A stretch of DNA of 64,000 nucleotides from Streptomyces sp. A0958 (lineage in GTDB: Bacteria > Actinomycetota > Actinomycetes > Streptomycetales > Streptomycetaceae): the NCBI RefSeq assembly GCF_004795035.1, contig NZ_SSBK01000006.1, positions 1 through 64,000 on the forward strand. The letters run 5' to 3'. Positions 37,238 through 46,294 of this stretch are shown here, in pieces. The translations under genes and the position numbers were made by a program. Each line of letters begins with the position of its first letter. Positions within the stretch are counted from its first letter, which is position 1. The notes below the pieces were generated by a model that was given only the letters and a program-made list of their open reading frames with translations, was not told where the DNA came from and did not search any database.

Positions 37238-38104
37238 TCAGTAGTCGAACGCCCGCGCCGTGTTGTCCGCGATCGCAGCCGCCAGCACGTCCTCCTCCAG
37301 CCCCTTCACCGCCGCCATCGCCCGCAGCGTGACCGGGATCAGGTACGGCGCGTTGGGGCGGCCCCGGAACGGCGCCGGGGTCAGGAACGGCGCGTCGGTC
37401 TCGACCAGGACCAGCTCCGTCGGCGCAACGGAAAGCGCGTCGCGCAACGGCTGGGCGTTCTTGAACGTCACGTTGCCGGCGAACGACATGAAATACCCGG
37501 CCTCCGCGCACACCCGCGCCATCTCCGCGTCGCCGGAGTAGCAGTGGAAGACGGTCCGCTGCGGCGCCCCCGCTTCCGCGAGGATGCGCAGGACGTCGGC
37601 GTGCGCCTCGCGGTCGTGGATGACGAGCGCCTTGCCGTGCCGTTTGGCGATCTCGATGTGGGCCCGGAAGGACTCCTCCTGGGCGGCCACACCCTCGGGC
37701 CCGGTCCGGAAGTAGTCGAGCCCGGTCTCGCCGACACCGCGTACGTGGTCCAGCGCGGCCAGCGCGTCGATCTCGGCGAGGGCGTCGTGGAGCGCGGAGG
37801 TGCCGCCGCCCTCGCGGGCCCCCTGCCGTGACCAGCCCTCCGGGTCGCCGTGCACGATGCGCGGCGCCTCGTTCGGATGCAGGGCCACCGCGGCGTGCAC
37901 GTTGGCGTGCGCGGCGGCCGTCTCCGCCGCCCAGCGGGAGCCCTTCACGTCGCAACCCACCTGGACCACGGTCGTCACGTTCACCGCGGCGGCCCTGGCC
38001 AGGCCCTCCTCCACGGTGCCGTCCTGCATGTCCAGGTGGGTGTGCGAATCTGCGACCGGCACCCGGAGGGGTTCGGGCAGCGGCGGGGCTTCGGTACGGC
38101 TCAT
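37238..38104 (-). CDS. TatD-family metal-dependent hydrolase (putative deoxyribonuclease)
   Basis: 288 aa TIM-barrel amidohydrolase-like protein. Metal ligands are in VADSHTHLDMQDG (HxH), GVGETGLDYF (Glu), ALVIHDREAH and TVFHCYSGD (His), and LVETDAPFL (Asp). TatD proteins act as 3'-5' exonucleases or DNases in repair and DNA turnover. ATG 38104 (MSRTEAPPLPEPLRVP) is chosen; a GTG two codons upstream is possible. In many actinobacteria this gene heads a tatD-rpfB-rsmA-ispE cluster. Confidence 0.93.
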   Translation of the reverse strand: MSRTEAPPLPEPLRVPVADSHTHLDMQDGTVEEGLARAAAVNVTTVVQVGCDVKGSRWAAETAAAHANVHAAVALHPNEAPRIVHGDPEGWSRQGAREGGGTSALHDALAEIDALAALDHVRGVGETGLDYFRTGPEGVAAQEESFRAHIEIAKRHGKALVIHDREAHADVLRILAEAGAPQRTVFHCYSGDAEMARVCAEAGYFMSFAGNVTFKNAQPLRDALSVAPTELVLVETDAPFLTPAPFRGRPNAPYLIPVTLRAMAAVKGLEEDVLAAAIADNTARAFDY

Positions 38105-38146
38105 GGCCACGATCGTACGAGGATCGCGGCGCACGGCCCTACGAGG

Positions 38147-38617
38147 TCACTTGCGGAACGGGTGCAGAAGATCGGAGAGGTGCCAGTGGTGGCCGGCCGC
38201 CGGAACGGCGGTGGCGGCCACAGGCTCCTCCCGGGGCTCCCGGGGCTCCCGGGGCTCCCGGGGCTCCCGGGGCTCCCGCGACTCGCGCCGCTCGCGCGAC
38301 CCGTGCCGATCACGCGGCGCCTCCGCGGGCAGCGGCCCCGCCGGCGCCTGGGTGGGGTTCTGGTCGCGCAGTAGCTGCTGGACGGTCGATACCCGGCCGG
38401 CCCGCATGATCCGTACGACGTGCCCGCCGCAGTTCGCGCAGGTGGGGGTGGAGAGGGGGGAGGGCACCCGCTCGCCGTCCGCCTTGTAGACCACGTAGGC
38501 GTGCTGGGAGGCGTCGACGTGGTGTTCTATCTCGTAGGCCTGCTCCCAGCCGTGTCCGCACCTCATGCAGGCGAAGGCGTAGGCCTCGTGCACGGTGGTT
38601 TCTACGATGTCGCTCAT
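38147..38617 (-). CDS. Small protein with zinc-ribbon-like CxxC pairs and (REP)n tract
   Basis: 156 aa, conserved-type Streptomyces protein of unknown function. Two Cys pairs, CMRCGHGW near residue 17 and CANCGGH near residue 60, look like a zinc ribbon built around an all-beta core (YEIEHHVDASQHAYVVYKADG). The C-terminal half is low-complexity, with repeated Arg-Glu-Pro coded by a 9-bp tandem repeat, ending in WHLSDLLHPFRK. The ATG at 38617 (MSDIVETTVHEAYAFAC) follows AGAGGAG. It lies between rsmI and tatD, all leftward. No enzymatic motif is seen. Confidence 0.8.
   Translation of the reverse strand: MSDIVETTVHEAYAFACMRCGHGWEQAYEIEHHVDASQHAYVVYKADGERVPSPLSTPTCANCGGHVVRIMRAGRVSTVQQLLRDQNPTQAPAGPLPAEAPRDRHGSRERRESREPREPREPREPREPREEPVAATAVPAAGHHWHLSDLLHPFRK
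38228..38280. repeat. 9-bp tandem repeat coding REP
   Basis: Five full CTCCCGGGG units plus a partial sixth, inside the gene at 38147-38617. Copy-number changes would stay in frame. Confidence 0.85.
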
Positions 38618-38776
38618 GCCTGCTCCTCTTGTCCGCCGGACAAGCACTCCGGAGAATGCGTCCTTCGTCCAGTGGACGCCTTTACCGGCTGGAGCGCACC
38701 GGGCCCTGTCGAGTATTGGAGCGGTTTTGGCCTTGTCGTGGCGAAACGGCCCGGTACGCGGCTCTCGCTTTGCTTT

Positions 38777-39664
38777 TCACGATAGTCCTTTGCCGTCCGC
38801 GTGGCCGGTCCGAGCAGCATTCTTTGCCGCGACGACCGCGTCGAACACCTCGCGTTTGGGCAGCCCGGCGTCCGCGGCGACGGCGGCGATCGCCTCCTTG
38901 CGCCGCTCCCCCGCCTCCTCGCGCACCCGCACCCTGCGTACCAGTTCCTCGGCGTCCAGTTCCTCGCCCCCGGCACCGGCGCCCTCGACGACGACGGTGA
39001 TCTCGCCGCGTACCTGCTCGGCGGCCGACCAGGCGGCGAGGTCGCCCAGCGGGCCGCGCTTGACCTCTTCGTACGTCTTGGTCAGCTCGCGGCAGACGGC
39101 GGCCCGCCGGTCGGCGCCGAAGACCTCGGCCATCGCGGCGAGGGTGTCGTCCAGGCGGTGCGGGGCCTCGAAGAAGACCATCGTGCGGGGCTCGCGGGCG
39201 ACCTCGCGGAGCTTGGAGAGGCGTTCGCCGCCCTTGCGCGGCAGGAAGCCCTCGAAGCAGAACCGGTCGACCGGCAGCGCGGACAGGGCGAGCGCGGTGA
39301 GCACGGCGGACGGGCCGGGCACGGCGGTGACCCGGATGTCCTGCTCCACGGCGGCGGCGACGAGCCGGTAGCCGGGGTCTGAGACGGACGGCATTCCGGC
39401 GTCCGTGACCAGCAGCACCCGGGCGCCCCCCGCCAGCGCCTCGACGAGTTCGGGCGTACGGGCGGTCTCGTTGCCCTCGAAGTAGGAGACGACGCGCCCC
39501 GTGGTGTGGACGCCGAGCCCCTGGGTCAGCCGGCGCAGCCTGCGGGTGTCCTCGGCGGCGATGACGTCGGCCGCCTCCAGTTCGGCGGCGAGGCGTGGCG
39601 GGGCATCCGCCAGGTCGCCGATGGGGGTTCCTGCGAGCACGAGCGTTCCAGTCGTTCCAGTCAC
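38777..39664 (-). CDS. rsmI: 16S rRNA (cytidine1402-2'-O)-methyltransferase
   Basis: 295 aa tetrapyrrole-methylase-fold enzyme; 2'-O-methylates C1402 of 16S rRNA. Signature N-terminus [82 protein letters not shown] and [16 protein letters not shown] 39664 ([12 protein letters not shown]) is preferred over ATG 39673, because GGGAGG lies 9 nt before the GTG but directly abuts the ATG. It is divergent from pmt. Confidence 0.95.
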   Translation of the reverse strand: MTGTTGTLVLAGTPIGDLADAPPRLAAELEAADVIAAEDTRRLRRLTQGLGVHTTGRVVSYFEGNETARTPELVEALAGGARVLLVTDAGMPSVSDPGYRLVAAAVEQDIRVTAVPGPSAVLTALALSALPVDRFCFEGFLPRKGGERLSKLREVAREPRTMVFFEAPHRLDDTLAAMAEVFGADRRAAVCRELTKTYEEVKRGPLGDLAAWSAAEQVRGEITVVVEGAGAGGEELDAEELVRRVRVREEAGERRKEAIAAVAADAGLPKREVFDAVVAAKNAARTGHADGKGLS

Positions 39665-39726
39665 AGCGCCCATCCTCCCAGCACGGGCGGCATCGCTCCC
39701 ACAGTCGTGTTCCCTACGATGGCGCG

Positions 39727-41505
39727 GTGACGAGTACAGCGCCCGAAGCCCGGCAGGGCCAAGACGCCGGGGAGCAGCACGGCCCGGAGCCGACTTCCTG
39801 GCAGCAGCGGCTGCGCCGCTTCGGCCATTCCCCGCGTCCCGGAATCGGGCTGCGGGAGCGGCTGATTCCGCCGTACACGCGGCCCGGGAACCAGCTGTGG
39901 GCGGTGCTCGGCGTGCCGCCGCTGCTCGCGGACCGGCTGGTGCGCTGGTCGGCGTGGGGCGGCCCGCTCCTGGTGGCCGCGGTCGCGGGCGTGCTGCGGT
40001 TCTGGAAGCTGGGCAGCCCGCACGCGGTGATATTCGACGAGACGTACTACGCCAAGGACTCCTGGGCGCTGATCAACCAGGGGTACGAGGGGGCGTGGCC
40101 CAAGGACGTCGACAAGCTGATCCTGAACGACCCGTCGCAGGTGCCCGTGCCGACGGACCCGGGCTATGTGGTGCACCCGCCGGTCGGCAAGTGGATCATC
40201 GGCCTCGGCGAGCAGATGTTCGGCTTCACGCCGTTCGGCTGGCGGTTCATGGTGGCGGTGCTCGGCACGCTGTCGGTGCTGATGCTGTGCCGGATCGGCC
40301 GCAGGCTGTTCCGCTCGACGTTCCTGGGCTGCCTGGCGGGGCTGCTGCTCGCGGTGGACGGGCTGCATTTCGTGATGAGCCGCACCGCGCTGCTCGACCT
40401 GGTGCTGATGTTTTTCGTGCTGGCCGCGTTCGGCTGTCTGCTGATCGACCGCGACTGGGCGCGGCGGCGGTTCGCGGCCGCGCTGCCGGTCGACGAGGAG
40501 GGCGTGCTGCGTCCGGACGCCGGGGTCGCGGAGAACCTGCGCCTCGGCTGGCGCCCCTGGCGGATCGCCGCCGGGATCTCGCTCGGCCTGGCCTTCGGCA
40601 CGAAGTGGAACGGGCTGTACATCCTGGTCGCGTTCGGCCTGATGACGGTGTTGTGGGACGTGGGCGCGCGCCGCACGGCCGGCGCCGTGCGCCCGTACAC
40701 GGCGGTGCTGCGGCGGGATCTGGTCCCGGCGTTCGTCTCGACGGTGCCGGTCGCGATCGTCACGTACATCGCGTCGTGGACCGGCTGGATCATCCGCAAC
40801 GACCCGGACCGGCACGGCTACTACCGGGACTGGGCGGCGACCGACGGCAGGGGCGGGAGCTGGACCTGGCTGCCGGACTGGCTGCGCAGCCTGTGGCACT
40901 ACGAGAACCAGGTCTACGAGTTCCACGTGAACCTGACGTCGGGTCACACGTACCAGTCCAATCCGTGGAGCTGGATCGTGCTGGGCCGGCCCGTCTCGTA
41001 CTTCTACGAGGAGCAGAACGGCTGCACGACCTCGGCGACCGGCAAGTGCGCCCGCGAGGTGCTGGCCATCGGCACCCCGCTGCTGTGGTGGGCCGCCTGC
41101 TTCGCCCTGGCGTACGTGCTGTGGCGCTGGGTCTTCCGCCGCGACTGGCGGGCGGGCGCGATCGCCTGCGGGGTGGCCGCGGGCTGGGTGCCGTGGTTCC
41201 TGTACCAGGAACGCACGATCTTCCTTTTCTACGCGGTCGTCTTCGTGCCGTTCCTGTGTCTCGCGGTGACGATGATGATCGGGGCGATGCTGGGCCCGGC
41301 GGCGAACTCCGGGGCACGTTACGAACTCGGCCTGGCGAAACCCGATCCCTCGGGCGAACGGCGCCGGACACTGGGTGCGGTGGCGGCCGGTGTGCTCGTT
41401 CTGTTGATCATCTGGAATTTCATCTATTTCTGGCCGCTGTACACCGGAACCCCCATTCCGGAGGATTCCTGGCGGGACCGGATGTGGCTGGACACCTGGA
41501 TTTGA
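39727..41505 (+). CDS. pmt: Polyprenyl-phosphate-mannose--protein mannosyltransferase (protein O-mannosyltransferase)
   Basis: 592 aa GT39 membrane enzyme; transfers mannose from polyprenyl-phosphate-mannose to Ser/Thr of secreted proteins. The catalytic Asp-Glu pair is D104-E105 in [12 protein letters not shown], in the first external loop after the N-terminal helix. About 10-11 further hydrophobic segments follow, and PMT-type [10 protein letters not shown] and FGTKWNGLY are present. The GTG at 39727 is preceded 6 bp upstream by TACGAT, a good -10, so the mRNA may be leaderless. It is divergent from rsmI across ~60 bp, followed by a penicillin-binding protein gene. In Streptomyces Pmt affects phage receptor glycosylation and antibiotic sensitivity. 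Confidence 0.95.
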   Translation: MTSTAPEARQGQDAGEQHGPEPTSWQQRLRRFGHSPRPGIGLRERLIPPYTRPGNQLWAVLGVPPLLADRLVRWSAWGGPLLVAAVAGVLRFWKLGSPHAVIFDETYYAKDSWALINQGYEGAWPKDVDKLILNDPSQVPVPTDPGYVVHPPVGKWIIGLGEQMFGFTPFGWRFMVAVLGTLSVLMLCRIGRRLFRSTFLGCLAGLLLAVDGLHFVMSRTALLDLVLMFFVLAAFGCLLIDRDWARRRFAAALPVDEEGVLRPDAGVAENLRLGWRPWRIAAGISLGLAFGTKWNGLYILVAFGLMTVLWDVGARRTAGAVRPYTAVLRRDLVPAFVSTVPVAIVTYIASWTGWIIRNDPDRHGYYRDWAATDGRGGSWTWLPDWLRSLWHYENQVYEFHVNLTSGHTYQSNPWSWIVLGRPVSYFYEEQNGCTTSATGKCAREVLAIGTPLLWWAACFALAYVLWRWVFRRDWRAGAIACGVAAGWVPWFLYQERTIFLFYAVVFVPFLCLAVTMMIGAMLGPAANSGARYELGLAKPDPSGERRRTLGAVAAGVLVLLIIWNFIYFWPLYTGTPIPEDSWRDRMWLDTWI

Positions 41506-41593
41506 GCGGACCGTTCCCGCCATTGCGCATCGCATTCCGATAACGACCAAGTCCCCTGTCACTACGGTCCCGTAAGGTGCCTCGCACAGCCCC

Positions 41594-41609
41594 CTTGAAC
41601 GCGTTCAAG
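41594..41609. promoter_or_regulatory. 16-bp perfect palindrome upstream of the penicillin-binding protein gene
   Basis: CTTGAACGCGTTCAAG, 32-48 bp before the ATG. Its position in the leader or core promoter suggests a repressor site (TetR/GntR-like dimer). No adjacent gene obviously encodes the regulator. Confidence 0.6.
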
Positions 41610-41641
41610 AGGGAGGCTCCGGGGGATGGGGACAGCAGGGA

Positions 41642-43288
41642 ATGCGCAGTGGAGCGAAGATAGGCATCGTCGGCGGGGCGTTCGCGCTCGTGCTGGGCGG
41701 GGTGGGGTACGGGGCGTACAACGTCCTGGACGGGCTGGGCGACGGCGGGGGCGGCGGTACGAGCACCGCCGCCGACTCGTCCGAGGTGAGGACGGGGCCG
41801 GTCACCGAGAAGGAGATCGCCGAGACGTCGAAGAAGTTCCTCGCCGCGTGGGCGAAGGGCGACGCGACGCTCGCGGCGGCGCTCACCAACAACAAGGGCG
41901 ACGCGGAACCGGCCCTGGCCGGGTTCAGCGAGACGGCGCACGTCACCAAGGCCGTGATCACCCCCGGCGCGGCGACCGGCTCGACGGTCCCGTACACCGT
42001 GAAGGCGACCGTCTCGTACAAGGGCACCTCCAAGCCCTGGTCGTACGCCTCGAAACTGACCGTGGTCCGCGGCCTGACCACCGGGCACGCGCTCGTCGAC
42101 TGGGAGCCCTCCGTCATCCACCCGGACCTCGCCAAGGGCGAGTCGCTGGAGACGGGCGAGGCGTCGACCGCGTCGATCGAGGCGGTCGACCGCAACGGCC
42201 AGGTGCTCACCACGGAGAAGTACCCGTCGCTGGGCGGCATCCTGGACGAGCTGCGCAAGAAGTACGGCGAGAAGGCCGGCGGCACCCCGGGCATCGAGAC
42301 CTGGATCAACAGCGCGAACGCCGACGGCGCGGACAAGACCCTGCTGACCCTGGTCAAGGGCGAGCCGGGCCGGGTCCGGACCACGCTGGACGCGAAGATC
42401 CAGGCGGCGGCCGAGCGGGGCGTGAAGAAGTACGAGCAGGCGTCGGTCGCGGCCGTCGAGCCGTCGACCGGGGCGATCCGGGCCATCGCCAACAACCGGG
42501 ACGACGCCTTCGACGCGGCCCGGCTGGCCAGGATCGCGCCCGGCTCGACCATGAAGATCATCACGGCCGCGATGATCATCCAGAACGGGCTGGGCCAAGC
42601 CGACTCCCCCGTCCAGTGCCCGTCGACCGTGCCCTGGGTGGGGGTGACCTTCCACAACCTGGACGACTTCTCGATGACGAACGCCACCCTGAAGCGTGCC
42701 TTCGCGAAGTCCTGCAACACCGCGTTCATCAAGCCGATCGCTCCCCTGGGGGACAAGCGGGACACCGCGCTGAGCCTGGAGGCCGGCCAGTACTTCGGGA
42801 TCGGCCTCAACTGGCAGACGGGGGTCACCACCTGGGACGGGAAGGTGCCCGAGTCGCAAGACGCCGAAACCGCCGCCTCGTACATCGGCCAGGGCAAGAT
42901 CCAGATGAACCCGCTCAACATGGCGTCCGTCACCGCCACCGCCGTGAGGGGCCAGTTCCTCCAGCCCTACATCGTCCCGAAGAGCCTGGACAACCGGCCC
43001 TTCGCCGTCGCCAACCCGCTGCCGCCCGGCGTCTCGTCCCAGCTGAAGGAGATGCTGCGGTACACCGCGACCAGCGCCGAGGGCACCGCCACCCAGGCCA
43101 TGGCGAACGTGGGCGGTGACAAGGGCGCCAAGACGGGCTCGGCGGAGGTCGACGGGCACGCCACGTCCGACAGCTGGTTCACCGGCTTCAGCAACGACCT
43201 CGCGGCGGCCGCCCTCGTCCAGTCCGGCGGCCACGGCGGGGACGCGGCGGGGCCGGTCGTCGCCGAGGTCCTGCGCGCGGGACCGTGA
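41642..43288 (+). CDS. Penicillin-binding protein, class B type transpeptidase with NTF2-like N-terminal domain
   Basis: 548 aa. An uncleaved N-terminal anchor (IGIVGGAFALVLGGVGYGAY) is followed by a MecA_N/NTF2-like domain (~residues 55-165: ETSKKFLAAWAKGDATLAAAL, ...VDWEPSVIHPDL), a PBP dimer region, and the transpeptidase domain. Active-site motifs: S302-T-M-K305, S357-C-N359 and K497-T-G499. It cross-links peptidoglycan and may be a low-affinity PBP2a-like enzyme. The ATG at 41642 has a GGG-rich leader. It is downstream of pmt and carries a 16-bp palindrome in its upstream region. In S. coelicolor two such genes lie here from memory; only one is present in this window. Confidence 0.93.
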   Translation: MRSGAKIGIVGGAFALVLGGVGYGAYNVLDGLGDGGGGGTSTAADSSEVRTGPVTEKEIAETSKKFLAAWAKGDATLAAALTNNKGDAEPALAGFSETAHVTKAVITPGAATGSTVPYTVKATVSYKGTSKPWSYASKLTVVRGLTTGHALVDWEPSVIHPDLAKGESLETGEASTASIEAVDRNGQVLTTEKYPSLGGILDELRKKYGEKAGGTPGIETWINSANADGADKTLLTLVKGEPGRVRTTLDAKIQAAAERGVKKYEQASVAAVEPSTGAIRAIANNRDDAFDAARLARIAPGSTMKIITAAMIIQNGLGQADSPVQCPSTVPWVGVTFHNLDDFSMTNATLKRAFAKSCNTAFIKPIAPLGDKRDTALSLEAGQYFGIGLNWQTGVTTWDGKVPESQDAETAASYIGQGKIQMNPLNMASVTATAVRGQFLQPYIVPKSLDNRPFAVANPLPPGVSSQLKEMLRYTATSAEGTATQAMANVGGDKGAKTGSAEVDGHATSDSWFTGFSNDLAAAALVQSGGHGGDAAGPVVAEVLRAGP

Positions 43289-43313
43289 CGGACGGCCGGG
43301 GGACCTTGAACGG

Positions 43314-43586
43314 GTGAGGGCCCCTCCGGGTCCGGCGGCTGCGCGACAGGCCCTCGGCGTCACCGCCCGGACCGGCGACGACGGCGACGGGCCGCGGCAC
43401 GGGGCGGACTACCTCGTGGAGGTCGACGGCGACCTTGACCGCCCCGCGCTGGAGTGGTCCGAGAACACCGCGTACGACCGGTTCGGCCCCGGGGACCTGC
43501 CCCGGCTCAAGGAGAACCGCGCCCCGGGGAAGTTCCTGGTCCACGACCTGATCGCCGCCGCGCTGCGGGGCGGCGGCCCTCAGTAG
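43314..43586 (+). CDS. Small hypothetical protein
   Basis: 90 aa from the GTG at 43314, not recognised. Codon use has strong Streptomyces third-position G/C, and the sequence is not low-complexity (YLVEVDGDLDRPALEWSENT, LPRLKENRAPGKFLVHDLIA). It lies 25 bp after the penicillin-binding protein gene and overlaps the convergent oxidoreductase gene by 7 bp. The ribosome-binding site is weak, so it could be a remnant of a longer gene. Confidence 0.5.
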   Translation: MRAPPGPAAARQALGVTARTGDDGDGPRHGADYLVEVDGDLDRPALEWSENTAYDRFGPGDLPRLKENRAPGKFLVHDLIAAALRGGGPQ

Positions 43587-44212
43587 CCGATGGTGAAGCG
43601 CCGCTCCCCGTACGGCATTTCGAGCTCGTCGACCACGGCCACCGCGAGGTCTTCCGCCGATATCCGGGAGGTGCCGTCGGCCGCGGTGAGGAGTGTGGTG
43701 GTGCCGCGCCGGTACGTGCCGGTGCGGGTGCCGGGTTCGAGTACGGCGGGCGGGCTGAGGTAGGTCCAGTCGGCCGGGTGCGCGCGGCAGGCGTCCAGCT
43801 GCGCGGAGCTGGCGGCGGCGACCGTGCGCCACTGCGGCGGTACGTACTCCGGGCTGTCGAGCACGAGGCGTGCGGGGTGGCCGGGGGCCGTCAGGGGGCC
43901 GGCGCCGCCGACGACGAGGATGCGCGTCCCGGTCCTCGCCGCCGCGTCGAGCAGGGCCGTCGTGGTCGCCGCGATCGTGTGCTCGTGCCCGGCGGGCGGC
44001 CGGGTCGCGGCCACCACCGCGTCCACGCCGTCGAACAGGGCGCCCATGGCGTCGGTGTCGTCCGCGTCGCCCTCCGTCGCGGTGACGCCGGGCGGCAGGG
44101 CGTCCGGCCGGCTGCGGCGGTACACCGCGAGGAGCGCGTGGCCCCGGCTTGCGGCTTCGGTGACGACGCGGGAGCCGGCCATGCCTGCGGCTCCGATGAC
44201 GGCGATCCTCAT
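43580..44212 (-). CDS. NAD(P)-binding oxidoreductase (atypical SDR, YwnB/NmrA-like)
   Basis: 210 aa. Rossmann start MRIAVIGAAGMAGSRVVTEA with the GxxGxxG loop; later VDAVVAATRPPAG, ILVVGGAGPL and DWTYLSPPAVLEPGTRTGTY, typical of the BVR-B/YwnB branch of atypical SDRs. These are NADPH-dependent reductases or redox sensors with few known substrates. The ATG at 44212 overlaps the EamA stop by 4 bp (ATGA), so it is translationally coupled. The pair is divergent from a LysR regulator that probably controls it. Confidence 0.9.
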   Translation of the reverse strand: MRIAVIGAAGMAGSRVVTEAASRGHALLAVYRRSRPDALPPGVTATEGDADDTDAMGALFDGVDAVVAATRPPAGHEHTIAATTTALLDAAARTGTRILVVGGAGPLTAPGHPARLVLDSPEYVPPQWRTVAAASSAQLDACRAHPADWTYLSPPAVLEPGTRTGTYRRGTTTLLTAADGTSRISAEDLAVAVVDELEMPYGERRFTIGY

Positions 44213-45162
44213 CGAGGAGTCCTTTCCGTTACGGGAGTTGGAGGGGCTGAGGGGGTACGGGAGGGGGCGGGGAGCTGGCCCCCGACGATCGAGGCGAGGG
44301 CGAGCGCGAACCCGACGAGCTGGACCGGGCCGAGCGTCTGGCCGAGGACGACCGCGCCCAGGCCGGCCGCGACGAGCGGGGAGAACAGGCCGAGGACCGC
44401 GACCGAGGTCACCGGCAGGGTGGCGATGCCCTGGAACCACAGGACGAAGGTGATCAGACCGCCGACCAGGCCCAGCCAGAGGTAGCCGAGCGCGGCCCGC
44501 CCGTCGATCGCGGGAGGCGCGCCCTCGGCCAGGAAGGTCAGGGGCGCCAGGAAGAGGCCCCCGGCGGTGAGCTGCCAGCCGGTGAAGGCGAGCGGGCTGA
44601 CCCCTTCGGGGCGGCCCCACCGCTTGGTGAGCGTCACGCCGAGGCCCATCGTGGCCGCCCCGGCGAGACCCGCGACCACCCCGACGGTGTCCAGCGCCGC
44701 ACTGGGGCCGATCACCACCAGGCCGACGCCCACCACGCCGGTCGCACCCCACAACAACGGCCGGGCGGACCGCCGTTGGTGCAGCACGGTCACGGTCAGT
44801 ACGGCGACGACGAGCGGCTGGGCGGCGCCCAGGGTCGCGGCGACGCCACCGGGAAGGCGTTCGGCGGCGATGAACAGCAGCGGCAGGAACAGGCCGATGT
44901 TCAGCACGCCGAGCACCGCCGCCTTCCCCCACCAGGCCCCGCGCGGCAGCACGCGGGTGAACGCGAGGGCGATCAGGCCGGCGGGCAGTGCGCGCAGGAA
45001 CCCCGCGAACAGGGGGTGACCGGCCGGCAGGAACTCGGTGGTGACGATGTAGGTGGTCCCCCACACCGCGGGGGCGAGCGCGGTCAGGGCGGTGCGGGAC
45101 AGGGTTCCGGGACGGAAACCACCTGCCCCGCCGGGGGCCCCCCGCAGGGGTCTGCTTGTCAT
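44209..45162 (-). CDS. EamA/DMT-family transporter
   Basis: 317 aa with ten hydrophobic segments in two EamA halves (TALAPAVWGTTYIVTTEFLP ... and GLAGAATMGLGVTLTKRWG ...), the drug/metabolite exporter layout. It is probably an exporter of amino acids or small metabolites; the substrate is not visible. The start is ATG 45162 (MTSRPLRGAP); a GTG five codons upstream is possible. It is coupled to the oxidoreductase by a 4-bp overlap, and the 5' region shares an operator-rich spacer with the LysR gene. Confidence 0.9.
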   Translation of the reverse strand: MTSRPLRGAPGGAGGFRPGTLSRTALTALAPAVWGTTYIVTTEFLPAGHPLFAGFLRALPAGLIALAFTRVLPRGAWWGKAAVLGVLNIGLFLPLLFIAAERLPGGVAATLGAAQPLVVAVLTVTVLHQRRSARPLLWGATGVVGVGLVVIGPSAALDTVGVVAGLAGAATMGLGVTLTKRWGRPEGVSPLAFTGWQLTAGGLFLAPLTFLAEGAPPAIDGRAALGYLWLGLVGGLITFVLWFQGIATLPVTSVAVLGLFSPLVAAGLGAVVLGQTLGPVQLVGFALALASIVGGQLPAPSRTPSAPPTPVTERTPR

Positions 45163-45185
45163 GCCTCGAAGTCTCACGTGGGGTC

Positions 45186-45235
45186 ACTCATGAGTCCAAT
45201 ACATGTCTGTCACCGCATTGATCTCGATCCGAGAT
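45186..45235. promoter_or_regulatory. LysR-type operator region (T-N11-A box and palindrome)
   Basis: ATCTCG-ATC-CGAGAT at 45221-45235 is a perfect inverted repeat containing a classical T-N11-A LysR box. ACTCATGAGT at 45186-45195 is a perfect 10-bp palindrome, and its ATGAGTCCA is repeated at 45245-45253 over the LysR start codon. All lie in the EamA/LysR spacer. Confidence 0.65.
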
Positions 45236-45252
45236 GGATACACGATGAGTCC

Positions 45253-46143
45253 ATGGAGCTTCAGCAGATGCGTTACGTGATCGCGGTGGCCGAGACGAAC
45301 AGCTTCACCCGGGCCGCCGAGCAGTGCCTCGTCGTCCAGTCCGCCCTGAGCCACCAGATCGGCCGGCTCGAACGGGAGCTGGGCGCACGGCTCTTCGAGC
45401 GCACCACCCGCCGGGTGCGGCTCACCCCGGCCGGTGAGGCGTTCCTCCCGGCCGCCCGCCAGTGCCTGGAGGCCGCCGAACGGGCCGCCGCCGAGGTCGC
45501 CGCGGCGGTGGGCGAGGTGCGCGGCCGACTCGCCGTGGGCCTGATCCCGACGGTCACCGCCGTCGACATCCCCGCCGCGCTCCGCGACTTCCGCCACCGC
45601 TACCCCCACGTGCGCATCAGCCTGCGGGTGGGCGCGAGCGACGAGCTGGCCGAACAGGTCCGTCAGGGCGCGCTCGACGTGGCCTTCCTCGGACTGCCCA
45701 CCACCGCCCGGCCCCGGGGCCTCGCCTCCCACGAACTCGCCCGCGACCGCCTCGTCGCCGTGGTCGCCCCGGGCCATCCGCTGGCCGGCGCGCCCTCCGT
45801 GGACCTGCGCCGGCTCGCCTCGGAGGTTTTCGTGGACTTCCCCGCGGGCACGGCCGGCCGAGCCCAGACCGACCAGGCATTCTCGGCCGCCGGCCTCGTC
45901 CGCGACGTCGCCTTCGAGGTCACCACCGCCGACTACATCGCCAGCCTGGTCGCCCCCGGCCTCGCGGTGGCGATGCTCCCCCCGGCGTACGCCGACCGGC
46001 TCCCCGGCATCGTCGCCGTCGACGTCTCCGACGCCCCGGCCCGCGTACAGCACGCCGCCTGGAGCCGGTCGGGCCGCACGCCTGCGGCAACGGCGTTCCT
46101 GGGGGCACTGGGCATCCCGGTACACGACGGGCGCGAGGCGTGA
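45253..46143 (+). CDS. LysR-family transcriptional regulator
   Basis: 296 aa. N-terminal HTH: MELQQMRYVIAVAETNSFTR, AAEQCLVVQSALSHQIGRLE, RELGARLFERTTRRVRLTPAG. The effector-binding domain has the two alpha/beta subdomains (LAVGLIPTVTAVDIPAALRD, DRLVAVVAPGHPLAGAPSVD). The ATG at 45253 is chosen. It is divergent from EamA-oxidoreductase with a T-N11-A box between, the usual arrangement for a LysR regulator of its divergent neighbour. The inducer is unknown. Confidence 0.92.
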   Translation: MELQQMRYVIAVAETNSFTRAAEQCLVVQSALSHQIGRLERELGARLFERTTRRVRLTPAGEAFLPAARQCLEAAERAAAEVAAAVGEVRGRLAVGLIPTVTAVDIPAALRDFRHRYPHVRISLRVGASDELAEQVRQGALDVAFLGLPTTARPRGLASHELARDRLVAVVAPGHPLAGAPSVDLRRLASEVFVDFPAGTAGRAQTDQAFSAAGLVRDVAFEVTTADYIASLVAPGLAVAMLPPAYADRLPGIVAVDVSDAPARVQHAAWSRSGRTPAATAFLGALGIPVHDGREA

Positions 46144-46196
46144 ACCGACGACACGAACTATTGACACGCTCTTGTCAGGAGCGGAACACTCCACTG

Positions 46197-46210
46197 GGAG
46201 AGCGCTCTCC
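46197..46210. promoter_or_regulatory. LacI-type palindromic operator upstream of the DUF1996 gene
   Basis: GGAGAGCGCTCTCC, a perfect 14-bp palindrome, with context TGGGAGAGCGCTCTCCAA. It lies about 30 bp downstream of a TTGACA (-35-like, 46161-46166) and 85 bp before the ATG. The same palindrome recurs at 47445-47458. Confidence 0.75.
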
Positions 46211-46294
46211 AATAGTTGTCCCGCGCCGCAGTTCTCCCCGATCCCGCACTCTCCCCACGCCACGCTCCCCCACGACGCAGCAGGAGGTCTCTCC

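Noticed and set aside
36731..37955. Several overlapping frames of 137-376 codons in the rsmA-tatD gap
   Set aside because: They read through the palindromic repeat in every frame and strand, with Arg/Pro/Gly-rich products and no ribosome-binding site.
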